In this document: positions 44,570 through 53,167 of the stretch, one piece after another
How positions within the stretch are numbered: the stretch's first letter is position 1
Layout of the letters: every line of letters begins with the position of its first letter
From: Herpetosiphon sp042688385
GTDB lineage: Bacteria; Chloroflexota; Chloroflexia; Chloroflexales; Herpetosiphonaceae
Direction: 5' to 3'
NCBI RefSeq assembly: GCF_042688385.1
Contig: NZ_JBHUPY010000002.1
Span: forward strand, 62,001 to 126,000
DNA: 64,000 bases
The notes under the pieces: generated by a model
The model's database searches: none
Told to the model about the DNA's origin: nothing
What the model saw: the letters and a program-made list of their open reading frames with translations, nothing else
Made by a program: the position numbers and the translations under genes

Positions 44570-45901
44570 GTGGTTGCTCCCCTATCCACTCTCGATGACC
44601 TAATTTTGCATTATGTCCGTGCCTTGGTAGCCTTACCAAGTGTTACTGGCGACGAACCGGCCTTAGAACACGCTGCGCCGCCAATTGCTGATCTTCTGCG
44701 TGGCCTTGGTTTTCAGGTTAGCGTTCACCCGACAGAAGGTGCGCCGATTATTTTAGCCCATCGGACTGGCAAAAGCGCGCAACGCTTGCTCTTTTTCAAT
44801 CACTACGATGTGATGCCAACTGGCGTTTGGCGCGATTGGTTTCATGAACCATTTACGCTGGCTGAGCGCGAAGGCCTGTTGTACGGGCGTGGCGTTGCCA
44901 GCGATAAAGGCAATTTGGCGGCGCGGATTGCCGCAGTGGCTCATATTTTGGCCGAAACTGGCGAGCTGCCAGTTGGGATTACCTTTTTAATTGAAGGCGA
45001 TGGCCTGAGTGGTAGCCCATCGTTGGCCAATTTGATTGCCGATCAAGCCAATAATTTAACTGCCGATTTAGTTATGGGCTATGGTGGCACGCTTGATCAT
45101 ATGCGCTTGCCCTATTTGTATGCTGGGGCGCGTGGGCGTTTGTTGGTGCGTTTACGCGCTGAGGGAGCCAAAATTCCGATTGGCGCAGATATGGCGACCA
45201 GCGTGCCAAATCCTGCGTGGCGCATTCTCTGGGCCGTTAATCGCATCAAAAACGATAGTGAAGAAGTGACAATCGATGGTTTTTACGATGCGGTTGTGCC
45301 ACCTTCACGTGAAGCCAATAAGCTGACCCGTGGTTTGCAGCTTGATGAAGCAACGCGGCTCAAAGCATGGGGCATGGATCAATTCTTATTCGGCATGAGT
45401 GGTGCTGGCCTAGCCCGCGCCGAAACCTTCAATCCCACCTGTAATGTTGCCGAATTAACTGTTGATACTGGCCATAGCCCGCCGCCAACCATTCCAGCCA
45501 GTGCCGAAGTGCTGCTTGATTTTAGCCTTGTGCCCGAACAGCGGCCAACCGAAGTTGTGCGTTTGTTGCGCGAGCATTTAAATAGCGCTGATTTCCACGA
45601 TGTGCATTTGGAAATTGTTAAAGGTGCTTACCCACCAGCTATGAATGCACTTAGCACGCCCCTATTAAATACCTTGGCAACCGCAGTTGAGCAAGTCTAT
45701 GGCGCTACTCCGCAAGTTGTGCCGCTTGCGCCATTCTCAGTGCCTTTACATTTCTTTACCGCAGGCATGAATGTGCCAGCAGTCGCCATGGGCATTCAGC
45801 GCCCCGATAGCAATGTACGGGTGATTAATGAACACGTGGCTTTGGCCGACCTAACCTCGATGGCACGCTTGATCGAGTATTTGATCAATAATGTTGGCTA
45901 G
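44570..45901 (+). CDS. M20-family peptidase-like protein with altered active site
   Basis: 443 residues from a GTG preceded by GAGGA; the frame is open from 44501 but similarity begins here. LLFFNHYDVMP and YGRGVASDKGNLAARIAAV keep the first zinc His and the bridging Asp of M20 dipeptidases/deacylases. However, the usual EGEEE is IEGDGLSGS, so the catalytic Glu and its neighbour are absent. The HSG motif of the lid domain is replaced by IGADMATS. The C-terminal INEHVAL keeps the last His. It may be a non-peptidase or an inactive binding protein. Confidence 0.8.
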   Translation: MVAPLSTLDDLILHYVRALVALPSVTGDEPALEHAAPPIADLLRGLGFQVSVHPTEGAPIILAHRTGKSAQRLLFFNHYDVMPTGVWRDWFHEPFTLAEREGLLYGRGVASDKGNLAARIAAVAHILAETGELPVGITFLIEGDGLSGSPSLANLIADQANNLTADLVMGYGGTLDHMRLPYLYAGARGRLLVRLRAEGAKIPIGADMATSVPNPAWRILWAVNRIKNDSEEVTIDGFYDAVVPPSREANKLTRGLQLDEATRLKAWGMDQFLFGMSGAGLARAETFNPTCNVAELTVDTGHSPPPTIPASAEVLLDFSLVPEQRPTEVVRLLREHLNSADFHDVHLEIVKGAYPPAMNALSTPLLNTLATAVEQVYGATPQVVPLAPFSVPLHFFTAGMNVPAVAMGIQRPDSNVRVINEHVALADLTSMARLIEYLINNVG

Positions 45902-45932
45902 CTTGGTACAGCGCGTGTTGGATTAAGTACGT

Positions 45933-46036
45933 CCCCTCACCCCCCAGCCCCCTCTCCCACGAAAATGCGGGCGAGGGGGAGCCACGGAACCAAAAGCCCC
46001 TCGCCCGCGTCACGGACGAGGGGTTGGGGCAAGGGA
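45933..46036. repeat. GC-rich mosaic repeat, copy 7 (shortened)
   Basis: CCCCTCACCCCCCAGCCCCC at the left, GGGGTTGGGGCAAGGGA at the right. Opposite orientation to copy 1, with an internal deletion that leaves about 104 bases. It lies between two convergent genes. Confidence 0.75.
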
Positions 46037-46042
46037 ATCTCA

Positions 46043-47248
46043 TTACCCGCCAAGTTGCCAACGTTCAAGGGTCGTTTGATCTAAGCGGCGCTTGAAATCG
46101 AGATAAACTGCATTCGACCAGCCAAAGCCTGGCAACGAGCCATATTTGCCACCTTCAACATCGCCTGCTGGATCAACCACGTTATATTTTTCCCACATGG
46201 TGTTGGTGCGCTCAAAAACTGTTTCGTTGAGCGAGCACCACGCTTGCATCACCTCGCGCGCTTCTTGTTGATAGCCATAGCGTAGCAAACCTTCAACCAC
46301 AATCCATTGCAAGGGTGCCCAGCCATTCGGGCTAGCCCATTGATAGCTTGAATGGGTTTTGAGCGTCGTAACCAACCCACCAGTGCGCATAAATTGGGGC
46401 AGCCATTGTTCAACTACTTGCGCTGCTTGGTCTTCGCTTGCCCAACCAGCCCACAGTGCGTAAAAACCAGCCAACGAGGGGTTTTCCAAATCAGGCTCTT
46501 CGTTGAGATAATTGTAATCGTAGAAAAAGCCGCTGGCTGCATCCCAAAATACTTCCTGCATGGTCGCGGCGCGTTCGGCGGCGCGGGCTTGCCATTGCTC
46601 AGCCGCTGCTTGATCGCCGCGCAAATGGGCAGCTTGGGCAAAATCACATTCGCGCAGATACAAAATGCTATTCAAATCAACAGGCAAATGGCTCATCCAC
46701 TGGCCATTGCAGCGGGTCGAATGATCCCAGCCGCTTTCACAACAGGCGAGGGTATCAAGATAATTAATATCAAAATAGCGCGACAAGCCGCGATGCACTT
46801 GGCGTTGATGCGGGTGGGCAGTTGCCAACCAAACACTAGCATGCTCTTGCTCTGCCAACGCCATCATGGTTTGCAGCCACGTCGCACAATCGGTATCGCC
46901 TGCTGCCACCTTCGTTTGGTAGGCCAGCCAAATCAATTGAGTGAAAAACGGTGGTTGGCTGCGCGAAAGAAAATAATAGCGGCTGGCGTTGGGAATCACT
47001 CCAAAGCGTTGGTAGAGATAGGCCATATTTTCAACCATGCCCACAATTGCCGCTTCGTAGCGTGTGCCACCCAAGCCCAAGGCAATAAAGAAACTATCCC
47101 AATAAAACATTTCTTGGAAGGTTGGGTCGTGGGTTGGCACCATAAACGTATGGGGCAAGCCAATTAAGGTTTTTTGATCTTCCGGCTGTTGACGAACAAG
47201 TTTGTCCCAATAAGTATCGATGTACTGCGTGATTGCAGGCTGTCGCAT
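46043..47248 (-). CDS. GH37 trehalase-like enzyme
   Basis: 401 residues of the (alpha/alpha)6 GH37/GH63 group. HTFMVPTHDPTFQEMFYWDS fits trehalase signature 1 (EmFYWDSFF), ESGWDHSTR is the catalytic Asp segment, and YQWASPNGWAPLQW matches signature 2 with W-x-x-PNGWAP. WEKYNVVDPAGDVEGGKYG holds the second catalytic Glu. No signal peptide is seen, so it should hydrolyse trehalose in the cytoplasm. The ATG at 47248 follows AGGAAG. It lies divergent to the trehalose synthesis cluster, which suggests opposing control. Confidence 0.88.
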   Translation of the reverse strand: MRQPAITQYIDTYWDKLVRQQPEDQKTLIGLPHTFMVPTHDPTFQEMFYWDSFFIALGLGGTRYEAAIVGMVENMAYLYQRFGVIPNASRYYFLSRSQPPFFTQLIWLAYQTKVAAGDTDCATWLQTMMALAEQEHASVWLATAHPHQRQVHRGLSRYFDINYLDTLACCESGWDHSTRCNGQWMSHLPVDLNSILYLRECDFAQAAHLRGDQAAAEQWQARAAERAATMQEVFWDAASGFFYDYNYLNEEPDLENPSLAGFYALWAGWASEDQAAQVVEQWLPQFMRTGGLVTTLKTHSSYQWASPNGWAPLQWIVVEGLLRYGYQQEAREVMQAWCSLNETVFERTNTMWEKYNVVDPAGDVEGGKYGSLPGFGWSNAVYLDFKRRLDQTTLERWQLGG

Positions 47249-47264
47249 ACGCTTCCTGTTCTTT

Positions 47265-47293
47265 TTGACTTCTACCGTGTGCTGTAGTATGAT
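47265..47293 (+). promoter_or_regulatory. Candidate sigma-70 promoter of the 83-residue gene
   Basis: TTGACT at 47265-47270, 17-base spacer, TATGAT at 47288-47293, 109 bases before the ATG. It sits in the divergent gap just upstream of the trehalase start. Confidence 0.55.
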
Positions 47294-47401
47294 CGCGATG
47301 CCGCACGTACTACCGCGCTCCATTGTTCCGTTTGGGGCACGTTTGTATGTTAAGCTATGTTTGAACCACGACGTTCAACTAACCCTTAGGAGGACTCAAC
47401 C

Positions 47402-47653
47402 ATGGCTGCGCCCATTGACCGCGCACAAATTCTGGAGGCCTTGCGCACCGCCGATACGACGATTAGTTGTTATCTCGATCTTGAGTCGGGTAGTGTTATC
47501 AGCATTGATGACACGGCTTCCGACGCTGATACCGAAGCAAAGCGCAACGATATTATGGAAGGTTATGGCGAACGTTTTCGCTATATCTCAGGTGGTCAGA
47601 CCGGCGCTGATGATGCTGCGGTTCAAGCATGGCTTGATGGCGAAGGCTTATAA
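47402..47653 (+). CDS. Small acidic protein of unknown function
   Basis: 83 residues with strong ribosome site (AGGAGG, 7 bases before ATG). Two parts: helix (DRAQILEALRTADTTISCYL) and an acidic segment (ISIDDTASDADTEAKRNDIM), ending GGQTGADDAAVQAWLDGEGL. It vaguely resembles UPF0158-type proteins; no confident family. A terminator-like hairpin follows at 47755. Confidence 0.6.
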   Translation: MAAPIDRAQILEALRTADTTISCYLDLESGSVISIDDTASDADTEAKRNDIMEGYGERFRYISGGQTGADDAAVQAWLDGEGL

Positions 47654-47754
47654 ACCTTTGCTGGCAAAGCCAATGACCCATCTATAACCCCAAATGCGTT
47701 TTCCAGTGCCTCGTGTTTCATTTGCGTGGATATGGCTGGAGCGATGGATACAAG

Positions 47755-47793
47755 AAGAACATAGAACGAGTTGGTTCTGTGTTCTTTGCTTTT
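47755..47793 (+). terminator. Hairpin terminator built from CATAGAA units
   Basis: AAGAACATAGAAC at 47755-47767 pairs with GTTCTGTGTTCTT at 47774-47786 (13 pairs, one wobble), followed by TGCTTTTT. The arms belong to the CATAGAA repeat family, so a dispersed repeat appears to serve as a terminator. Confidence 0.6.
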
Positions 47794-47842
47794 TAGCTCC
47801 CGCAATGTGCTCCAATTTGCTCGCTATTTTTAGGAGATCTGT

Positions 47843-48424
47843 ATGTTGAATAGTTATGCTGCCGCCGAAGCGTTGCTTGCTGAGTGGGTCCAAAGTGAAA
47901 GCCTGCGCAAACACTGCCTCGCGGTTTCTACCTCCATGCGTCATATGGCGCAACGTCAACAGGCTGATGCCGAGCTTTGGGCAACTGTTGGCCTGATTCA
48001 CGACCTCGATTATGAGCGTTTTCCCAATGCTGCCCAATCTCCTACAGCCGAACATCCCTCCGAAGCAGTGCGGGTGCTCCGTGAACTCGGCTGGAGCGAG
48101 GAGATTTGTCGCGCTATTTTATCACATGCCGATTATTGCCATGTTGAGCGGATCACGCCTATGGAAAAAACCCTTTATGCGGTCGATGAACTCTCTGGTT
48201 TTGTCACTGCCGTGGCTTTGGTGCGGCCCGATAAAAGCGTACATAGCGTTGAAGTCAGCTCGGTCAAGAAGAAAATGAAGGATAAAGCCTTTGCCCGCGC
48301 CGTCAATCGCGAAGATATTCTGCGCGGCGCGCAAGAACTTGACGTACCGCTCGAAACCTTGATCGAGGAAGTGATTATGGCTCTGCGCGGCAATGCGGTC
48401 GCCCTGGGTTTGAATGGGATTTAA
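47843..48424 (+). CDS. HD-domain protein (predicted phosphohydrolase)
   Basis: 193 residues. HCLAVSTSMRHMA supplies the first His, LIHDLDYERFP the HD pair, and ILSHADYC and YAVDELSGFV later metal ligands. This is the short HDIG-type hydrolase group (often annotated HDIG domain protein) that acts on nucleotides or phosphorylated metabolites. AGGAGATC precedes the ATG. Single-gene unit. Confidence 0.88.
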   Translation: MLNSYAAAEALLAEWVQSESLRKHCLAVSTSMRHMAQRQQADAELWATVGLIHDLDYERFPNAAQSPTAEHPSEAVRVLRELGWSEEICRAILSHADYCHVERITPMEKTLYAVDELSGFVTAVALVRPDKSVHSVEVSSVKKKMKDKAFARAVNREDILRGAQELDVPLETLIEEVIMALRGNAVALGLNGI

Positions 48425-48435
48425 CTTTCAACGTA

Positions 48436-48509
48436 ACCGCGAAGAACGCGAAGAATCGCTAAATTGGAATCCTTAACTTCGTGTTGCTTCGTGCTCTTCG
48501 TGGTTACAA
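48436..48509. repeat. Inverted repeat of CGAAGA-type units
   Basis: AACCGCGAAGAACGCGAAGAA at the left (shown from 48437) faces CTTCGTGCTCTTCGTGGTTA near 48490-48509. The arms can form a long imperfect stem downstream of the HD gene. Confidence 0.5.
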
Positions 48510-48668
48510 ATGTTAAATCTTTGAACATCAATGAACATTGGATTGCAGTATACGCTTGTGTTTAAACCACGAAATAGCCCATTCTAATCGCTTAAACGCT
48601 CCGCTTAACCCACGAAATTCCTGCTATTTCTGGCACTATCCCTGCTAATCAACCTAAGTATCTGCTCA

Positions 48669-48750
48669 ACGCTGTGCTGTATTTGCCTGCAATACTGCTG
48701 TATTGCTGCGTATTTTGCTGTGGATTGATAGTATTGATAGTAGTGCTGTG
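48669..48750. repeat. TGCTGT-rich tract upstream of otsA
   Basis: About 80 bases with repeated TGCTGT(A/G)TT units (CTGTGCTGTATT, TACTGCTGTATTGCTGCGTA, TTTTGCTGTGG) and two ATTGATAGT copies. It lies directly before the otsA ribosome site. Function unknown; either slippage product or a regulatory tract. Between 48510 and 48668 nothing else is seen. Confidence 0.45.
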
Positions 48751-48771
48751 TTTTTAGAAGGATGGCAAATC

Positions 48772-50241
48772 ATGCAAGAGTTACCGAATCGTCTGATGAT
48801 TGTTTCTAATCGCCTGCCGATTACAATCGCTGAGCAACCCAATGGCACGCCGATGCTCAAACCTGCCTCTGGTGGTTTGGTCACTGCGCTTGACCCAATT
48901 TTGCGTCAAGCCCGCGGAACGTGGATCGGCTGGTCGGGAACCAATGATGCTGATCAGACGGTTGATCAATTGCTCGAAGATGCAACAAATTCAATTGGTT
49001 ATCATATGCATGCGATTCACTTGAGCCAAGAAGAACAGGAAAAGTTTTATTTGGGCTTTTCCAACGAAATTATTTGGCCATTATTTCACGATTTACAATC
49101 ACGCTGTAATTTCGACCCAAGTTATTGGACAACCTATGAGCAAGTTAATCGTAAATATGCTGAAACTATCGCCGAACATTATCGTGATGATACTTATATT
49201 TGGGTTCAAGATTATCAATTGATTAATGTAGCCTGTGAATTACGCCAACTTGGCATCGATGCCCATATTGGCTTCTTTTTACATATTCCCTTTCCGCATA
49301 TCGATATTTTTCTCAAATTGCCATGGCGCGAGCAAATTCTCAATGGCTTGCTGGAATATGATTTACTTGGCTTCCAGACGAATCGCGATTTGAATAATTT
49401 TTTGATTTGTGTTGAAGCATTATTGCCCGATGCTGAGATTGATCGTTCTGGCGAATATCCATTAATTTTGCACGCCGATCGCAATCCAACCAAAGTTGGC
49501 TTTTTTCCAATTAGCATCGATCCGCACGAATTTCGCGCTGCTTCACACACCCAAGATGTTGATAGCTTGTATGGCCAAATTCGCGAATCGTTTCCAGCGC
49601 GTAAATTAATTCTTGGCGTTGATCGTTTGGATTATACCAAAGGCATTCCAGAACGCTTGCAAGCATTCAGTACCTTGCTCGAAACCTACCCTGAACTTCA
49701 GCAAGCAATTTCATTAACCCAAGTAGTGGTGCCAAGTCGCGAAGATATTAGCGAATATGCCGATTTGAAGCAAACAATTCAGCAATTGGTGAGCGAAATT
49801 AATGGCAAATATACCAAAATTGGCTGGGTTCCGATTCATTATATCTATCGTTCGTTGCCCCGTGAAGAATTATTAGCCTATTATCGCGCTGCTCATGCTG
49901 CATTAATCACGCCATTAAAGGATGGCATGAATCTTGTAGCAAAGGAATATGCGGTTTGCGGCCCCGATGATGGCGTGCTGATCCTTAGCGAATTTGCTGG
50001 CGCTGCAATGCAACTATCTGAACATTCATTGACGGTTAATCCATATGATCTTACCGGCACGGCCCAAGCAATTTATAATGCAGTCACAATGCCGCGTGCT
50101 GAACGAATGGAACACATTAGTAAATTACGTCATTCAATCAATCAATATGATATTTACTGGTGGGTTGATACCTTTTTGCAAGCAGCCAATGTTAAGCGTT
50201 CAGAGTCGGTTGAACAAGCCTCAGGTTTGGAAGCACGCTAG
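48772..50241 (+). CDS. otsA: Alpha,alpha-trehalose-phosphate synthase
   Basis: 489-residue GT20 retaining glycosyltransferase. It makes trehalose 6-phosphate from UDP- (or ADP-) glucose and glucose 6-phosphate. NRLMIVSNRLPI is the N-terminal signature, with WVQDYQLINV, GFFLHIPFPHIDIF, GVDRLDYTKGIPERL and PLKDGMNLVAKEY conserved in order. ATG at 48772 with AGAAGGA upstream; the frame extends to 48703 without similarity. First gene of the otsA-treS-otsB set. Confidence 0.97.
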   Translation: MQELPNRLMIVSNRLPITIAEQPNGTPMLKPASGGLVTALDPILRQARGTWIGWSGTNDADQTVDQLLEDATNSIGYHMHAIHLSQEEQEKFYLGFSNEIIWPLFHDLQSRCNFDPSYWTTYEQVNRKYAETIAEHYRDDTYIWVQDYQLINVACELRQLGIDAHIGFFLHIPFPHIDIFLKLPWREQILNGLLEYDLLGFQTNRDLNNFLICVEALLPDAEIDRSGEYPLILHADRNPTKVGFFPISIDPHEFRAASHTQDVDSLYGQIRESFPARKLILGVDRLDYTKGIPERLQAFSTLLETYPELQQAISLTQVVVPSREDISEYADLKQTIQQLVSEINGKYTKIGWVPIHYIYRSLPREELLAYYRAAHAALITPLKDGMNLVAKEYAVCGPDDGVLILSEFAGAAMQLSEHSLTVNPYDLTGTAQAIYNAVTMPRAERMEHISKLRHSINQYDIYWWVDTFLQAANVKRSESVEQASGLEAR

Positions 50242-50257
50242 CTACTAAAGGAGTTAT

Positions 50258-51904
50258 ATGCAGAACGATTGGTATAAAGATGCAATCTTTTACGAATTGC
50301 ATGTACGAGCTTTTCAAGATAGTAATGGCGATGGTAATGGCGATTTTCGCGGCCTAATTTCGCGCTTGGATTATTTGCAAAGTTTAGGGGTCGATTGTTT
50401 ATGGTTGTTGCCGTTCTATCCATCGCCTGGCAAAGATGATGGTTATGACGTAGCTGATTATTGTAATGTGCATCCTAGTTATGGCACAATGGAAGATGTA
50501 GTTACTTTTTTCGAAGCAGCCCATTCCCGTGGTTTACGAGTGATGATTGACCTTGTGGTTAATCATACTTCGGATCAACATCCATGGTTCCAAGCTTCGC
50601 GCCAACCTGATTCTCCGTATCGTGATTATTATGTTTGGAGCGATAACAATCAACTCTATCGCGATGCGCGGATTATTTTCACCGATACTGAACGCTCAAA
50701 CTGGGCGTGGGATGATCTCTCAGAATCATATTATTGGCATCGTTTCTTTAGCCATCAGCCCGATTTGAATTATGAAAATCCTGCTGTACTCGAAGAAATG
50801 TTTAATATTATGCGTTTTTGGCTTGATCGTGGAGTTGATGGTTTCCGTGTCGATGCAGTGCCCTACTTGATCGAACGTGATGGCACAAACTGCGAAAATT
50901 TGCCCGAAACTCATGCAGTTTTGCGCAAGATGCGTGAATTCGTTGATGAACATTATCCAAATTGTGTGTTATTGGCTGAAGCAAACCAATGGCCTGATGA
51001 TGTGCGTCATTATTTTGGCGATGATGATGAATTTCATATGGCGTTTAATTTTCCGGTTATGCCACGTATGTTTATGGCATTGCGCAAGGAAGATAGCACG
51101 CCAATTATCGATATTGTGCGCCAAACGCCAAAAATTCCCGATAATTGCCAATGGGCAACATTTTTACGTAATCACGATGAATTAACCCTCGAAATGGTTA
51201 CTGATGAAGAACGTGATTATATGTATCGTGAATATGCAGCCGATCCGCGCATGAAAATCAATATCGGCATTCGTCGTCGTTTAGCACCCTTGATGGATAA
51301 TGCTCGACGACGGATGGAATTAATGAATAGCATGTTATTGAGTTTGCCTGGCTCACCAATTATTTATTATGGCGATGAAATTGGGATGGGCGATAATATT
51401 TATCTTGGCGACCGTAATGGCGTACGAACGCCAATGCAGTGGAATGGCGACCGTAATGCGGGCTTTTCAGCTGCCGATTTTGCCCGTTTGTATAGCCCAG
51501 TAATTATCGATCCAGTTTATGGCTACCAAGCGATCAACGTCGAAGCCCAAGAGCGCGTCCAATCGTCGCTGCTGAATTGGATGAAGCGACTGATTCGGGT
51601 GCGTAAGCGCTATTCGGTCTTTGGCCGTGGCGATATTCGCATTCTTGAAACTCAAAATCGCAAGGTTTTGGCCTATTTGCGCAGCTATTCCGACCAAATT
51701 GTGCTGATTGTCAACAATCTTTCGCGCTTTATTCAGCCAGTTGAGCTTGATTTAGCTGAATTTGCGGGCATGCGCTTGGTCGAATTGATTGGCGAAACGC
51801 CATTTCCAGCGGTTGCCGAGACTCCCTATTTTCTCTCGTTAGCGCCACATGGCTTTATGTGGTTTCGCTTAGAAGGAGCGCGCCTTGCTCTCGACGACGC
51901 TTAA
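50258..51904 (+). CDS. treS: Trehalose synthase (maltose glucosylmutase), GH13
   Basis: 548 residues. The GH13 catalytic residues are Asp199 (GFRVDAVPYL), Glu241 (LLAEANQWP) and Asp307 (FLRNHDELTLEMV). The last segment and ERDYMYREYA are hallmarks of TreS, which interconverts maltose and trehalose. No C-terminal maltokinase domain is fused. AAGGAG precedes the ATG. It lies 16 bases after otsA, and its end overlaps otsB, so the cluster joins the OtsAB and TreS routes. Confidence 0.93.
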   Translation: MQNDWYKDAIFYELHVRAFQDSNGDGNGDFRGLISRLDYLQSLGVDCLWLLPFYPSPGKDDGYDVADYCNVHPSYGTMEDVVTFFEAAHSRGLRVMIDLVVNHTSDQHPWFQASRQPDSPYRDYYVWSDNNQLYRDARIIFTDTERSNWAWDDLSESYYWHRFFSHQPDLNYENPAVLEEMFNIMRFWLDRGVDGFRVDAVPYLIERDGTNCENLPETHAVLRKMREFVDEHYPNCVLLAEANQWPDDVRHYFGDDDEFHMAFNFPVMPRMFMALRKEDSTPIIDIVRQTPKIPDNCQWATFLRNHDELTLEMVTDEERDYMYREYAADPRMKINIGIRRRLAPLMDNARRRMELMNSMLLSLPGSPIIYYGDEIGMGDNIYLGDRNGVRTPMQWNGDRNAGFSAADFARLYSPVIIDPVYGYQAINVEAQERVQSSLLNWMKRLIRVRKRYSVFGRGDIRILETQNRKVLAYLRSYSDQIVLIVNNLSRFIQPVELDLAEFAGMRLVELIGETPFPAVAETPYFLSLAPHGFMWFRLEGARLALDDA

Positions 51905-52703
51905 GCAATGCCTACAACCAATTATCGCCGTCGAGCGACTGGGATTGATCACCGATATTGATGGCACGATCAGCCGCATTGCGCCAACGCCTGATGGTGC
52001 GACGGTTGATCCGTTATGCCGCGCCGCTTTGAGCCAGTTATCGGAGCATTTGCCCTTAGTGGCGGCGGTTTCCGGTCGGGCGGCCCGCGACGTGCAGCGC
52101 ATGTTGCAATTGCCAGCCATGCGCTACATTGGTAATCATGGCTTGGAAGTTTGGGGCCAAGATGGCGGTGTGCTGGTGCCTGCCGCCCAACCGTTTAGCG
52201 CTGCTGTGCGCGAGTTCGTAGTGGCAATGGAGCGCTACGAGCTGCCAGAAGGGGTTGTGCTCGAATCCAAGGGCATCACCGCAACCTTGCACTATCGTTT
52301 GGCCACCGATCAAGTTGCTGCTGAGGCTTGGTTGCGCAAAGTGTTGGGCGAATTAGCTTCCGCCCACAATTTGATCATTACCGAAGGCTTGATGATTTTC
52401 GAGGTTCGGCCACCAGTCAGTTGGCATAAAGGCAGCGCGGTCGGCTGGCTGATCGACGAGCAAAAACTTGATGCGGCAATTTTCTTCGGCGATGATCTGA
52501 CCGATGTTGATGGCTTTCGGGCGATTGCAGCGGCCCGCGAACGTGGCTGCCAAGCTGTGGCGATTGGCGTAATCAATCCAGAATCGCATCCATCGGTGGC
52601 CGAAACTGCCGATATTTGTATCGATGGCGTTGGTTCGACCGCCGAAGTGCTGCAATGGATTCTTGAGCAGCGGCTGGTTCAGGTTCAAGCAACAAACAAC
52701 TAG
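51885..52703 (+). CDS. otsB: Trehalose-phosphatase
   Basis: 272-residue HAD-family phosphatase that removes the phosphate of trehalose 6-phosphate. TDIDGTISRIAPTPDGA has the nucleophile Asp and DGT signature; VSGRAARDVQ, IGNHGLEVWG and FFGDDLTDVDGF follow as in OtsB. The best start is TTG at 51885, with AAGGAG 7 bases upstream; it overlaps treS by 20 bases. No ATG in frame precedes the HAD motif. Confidence 0.94.
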   Translation: MLSTTLKQCLQPIIAVERLGLITDIDGTISRIAPTPDGATVDPLCRAALSQLSEHLPLVAAVSGRAARDVQRMLQLPAMRYIGNHGLEVWGQDGGVLVPAAQPFSAAVREFVVAMERYELPEGVVLESKGITATLHYRLATDQVAAEAWLRKVLGELASAHNLIITEGLMIFEVRPPVSWHKGSAVGWLIDEQKLDAAIFFGDDLTDVDGFRAIAAARERGCQAVAIGVINPESHPSVAETADICIDGVGSTAEVLQWILEQRLVQVQATNN

Positions 52704-52780
52704 CACTTGCCAGATTCGCAATTCAGGTAGCTCCAATCTACACTTGTTTAAGAACAGGTTGCAGATTGGAGCTTTTGTAA

Positions 52781-53137
52781 TTAAAATGCAGGTGGTACAA
52801 AATAATCATTATCATCGTTTGAGCGTGGTTTATCTAATTCTGTGCGATATAAACGCAAATGTGGCCGAATCAATCGAATAATATATTGATTAAAACAGAA
52901 TATAAATAACATTATTAGCACAAATTGAATAATTGGCGTTAATAATAGTGAAAAAGGAATATTAAATGAAATCAATGCTCATAGTGCCATATAGCTCGCA
53001 AATATCGCTAGAAAACCCAACCATAAGCGGGGATTATAACGATGAGCTTTAATTGCCCGATAGCGCAAATCAAGCTGTTTATGTTTATCAAGTCCTTGCA
53101 ATTCTGGAACTGAATTATACGACCAATAAATTTTCCT
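52781..53137 (-). pseudogene. Decayed two-helix membrane protein gene, copy B
   Basis: One reading frame of 119 codons resembles copy A upstream: KIYWSYNSVPEL, then YRAIKAHRYNPRLWLGFLAI, a second helix (TPIIQFVLIMLFIFCF) and IRPHLRLYRTELDKPRSNDD ending DYFVPPAF. Two defects: the expected start codon position (53137-53135, after AGGAAGA) reads AGG instead of ATG, and TGA at 52981-52979 interrupts the first helix. Only the last 64 codons form an intact frame (from TTG at 52975). Confidence 0.65.
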
Positions 53138-53167
53138 TATTCTTCCTGTTAATAGAGCTTAGATTAA

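Noticed and set aside
5318..46036. GC-rich repeats as ordinary transcription terminators.
   Set aside because: They lack T runs, are about 130 bases long with conserved boundaries, and also occur upstream of genes, so a repeat-element explanation fits better.
52781..52975. 64-residue minus-strand membrane protein as an intact gene.
   Set aside because: The homologous frame continues upstream of its start across an in-frame TGA and matches copy A, so it is better read as the tail of a decayed gene.
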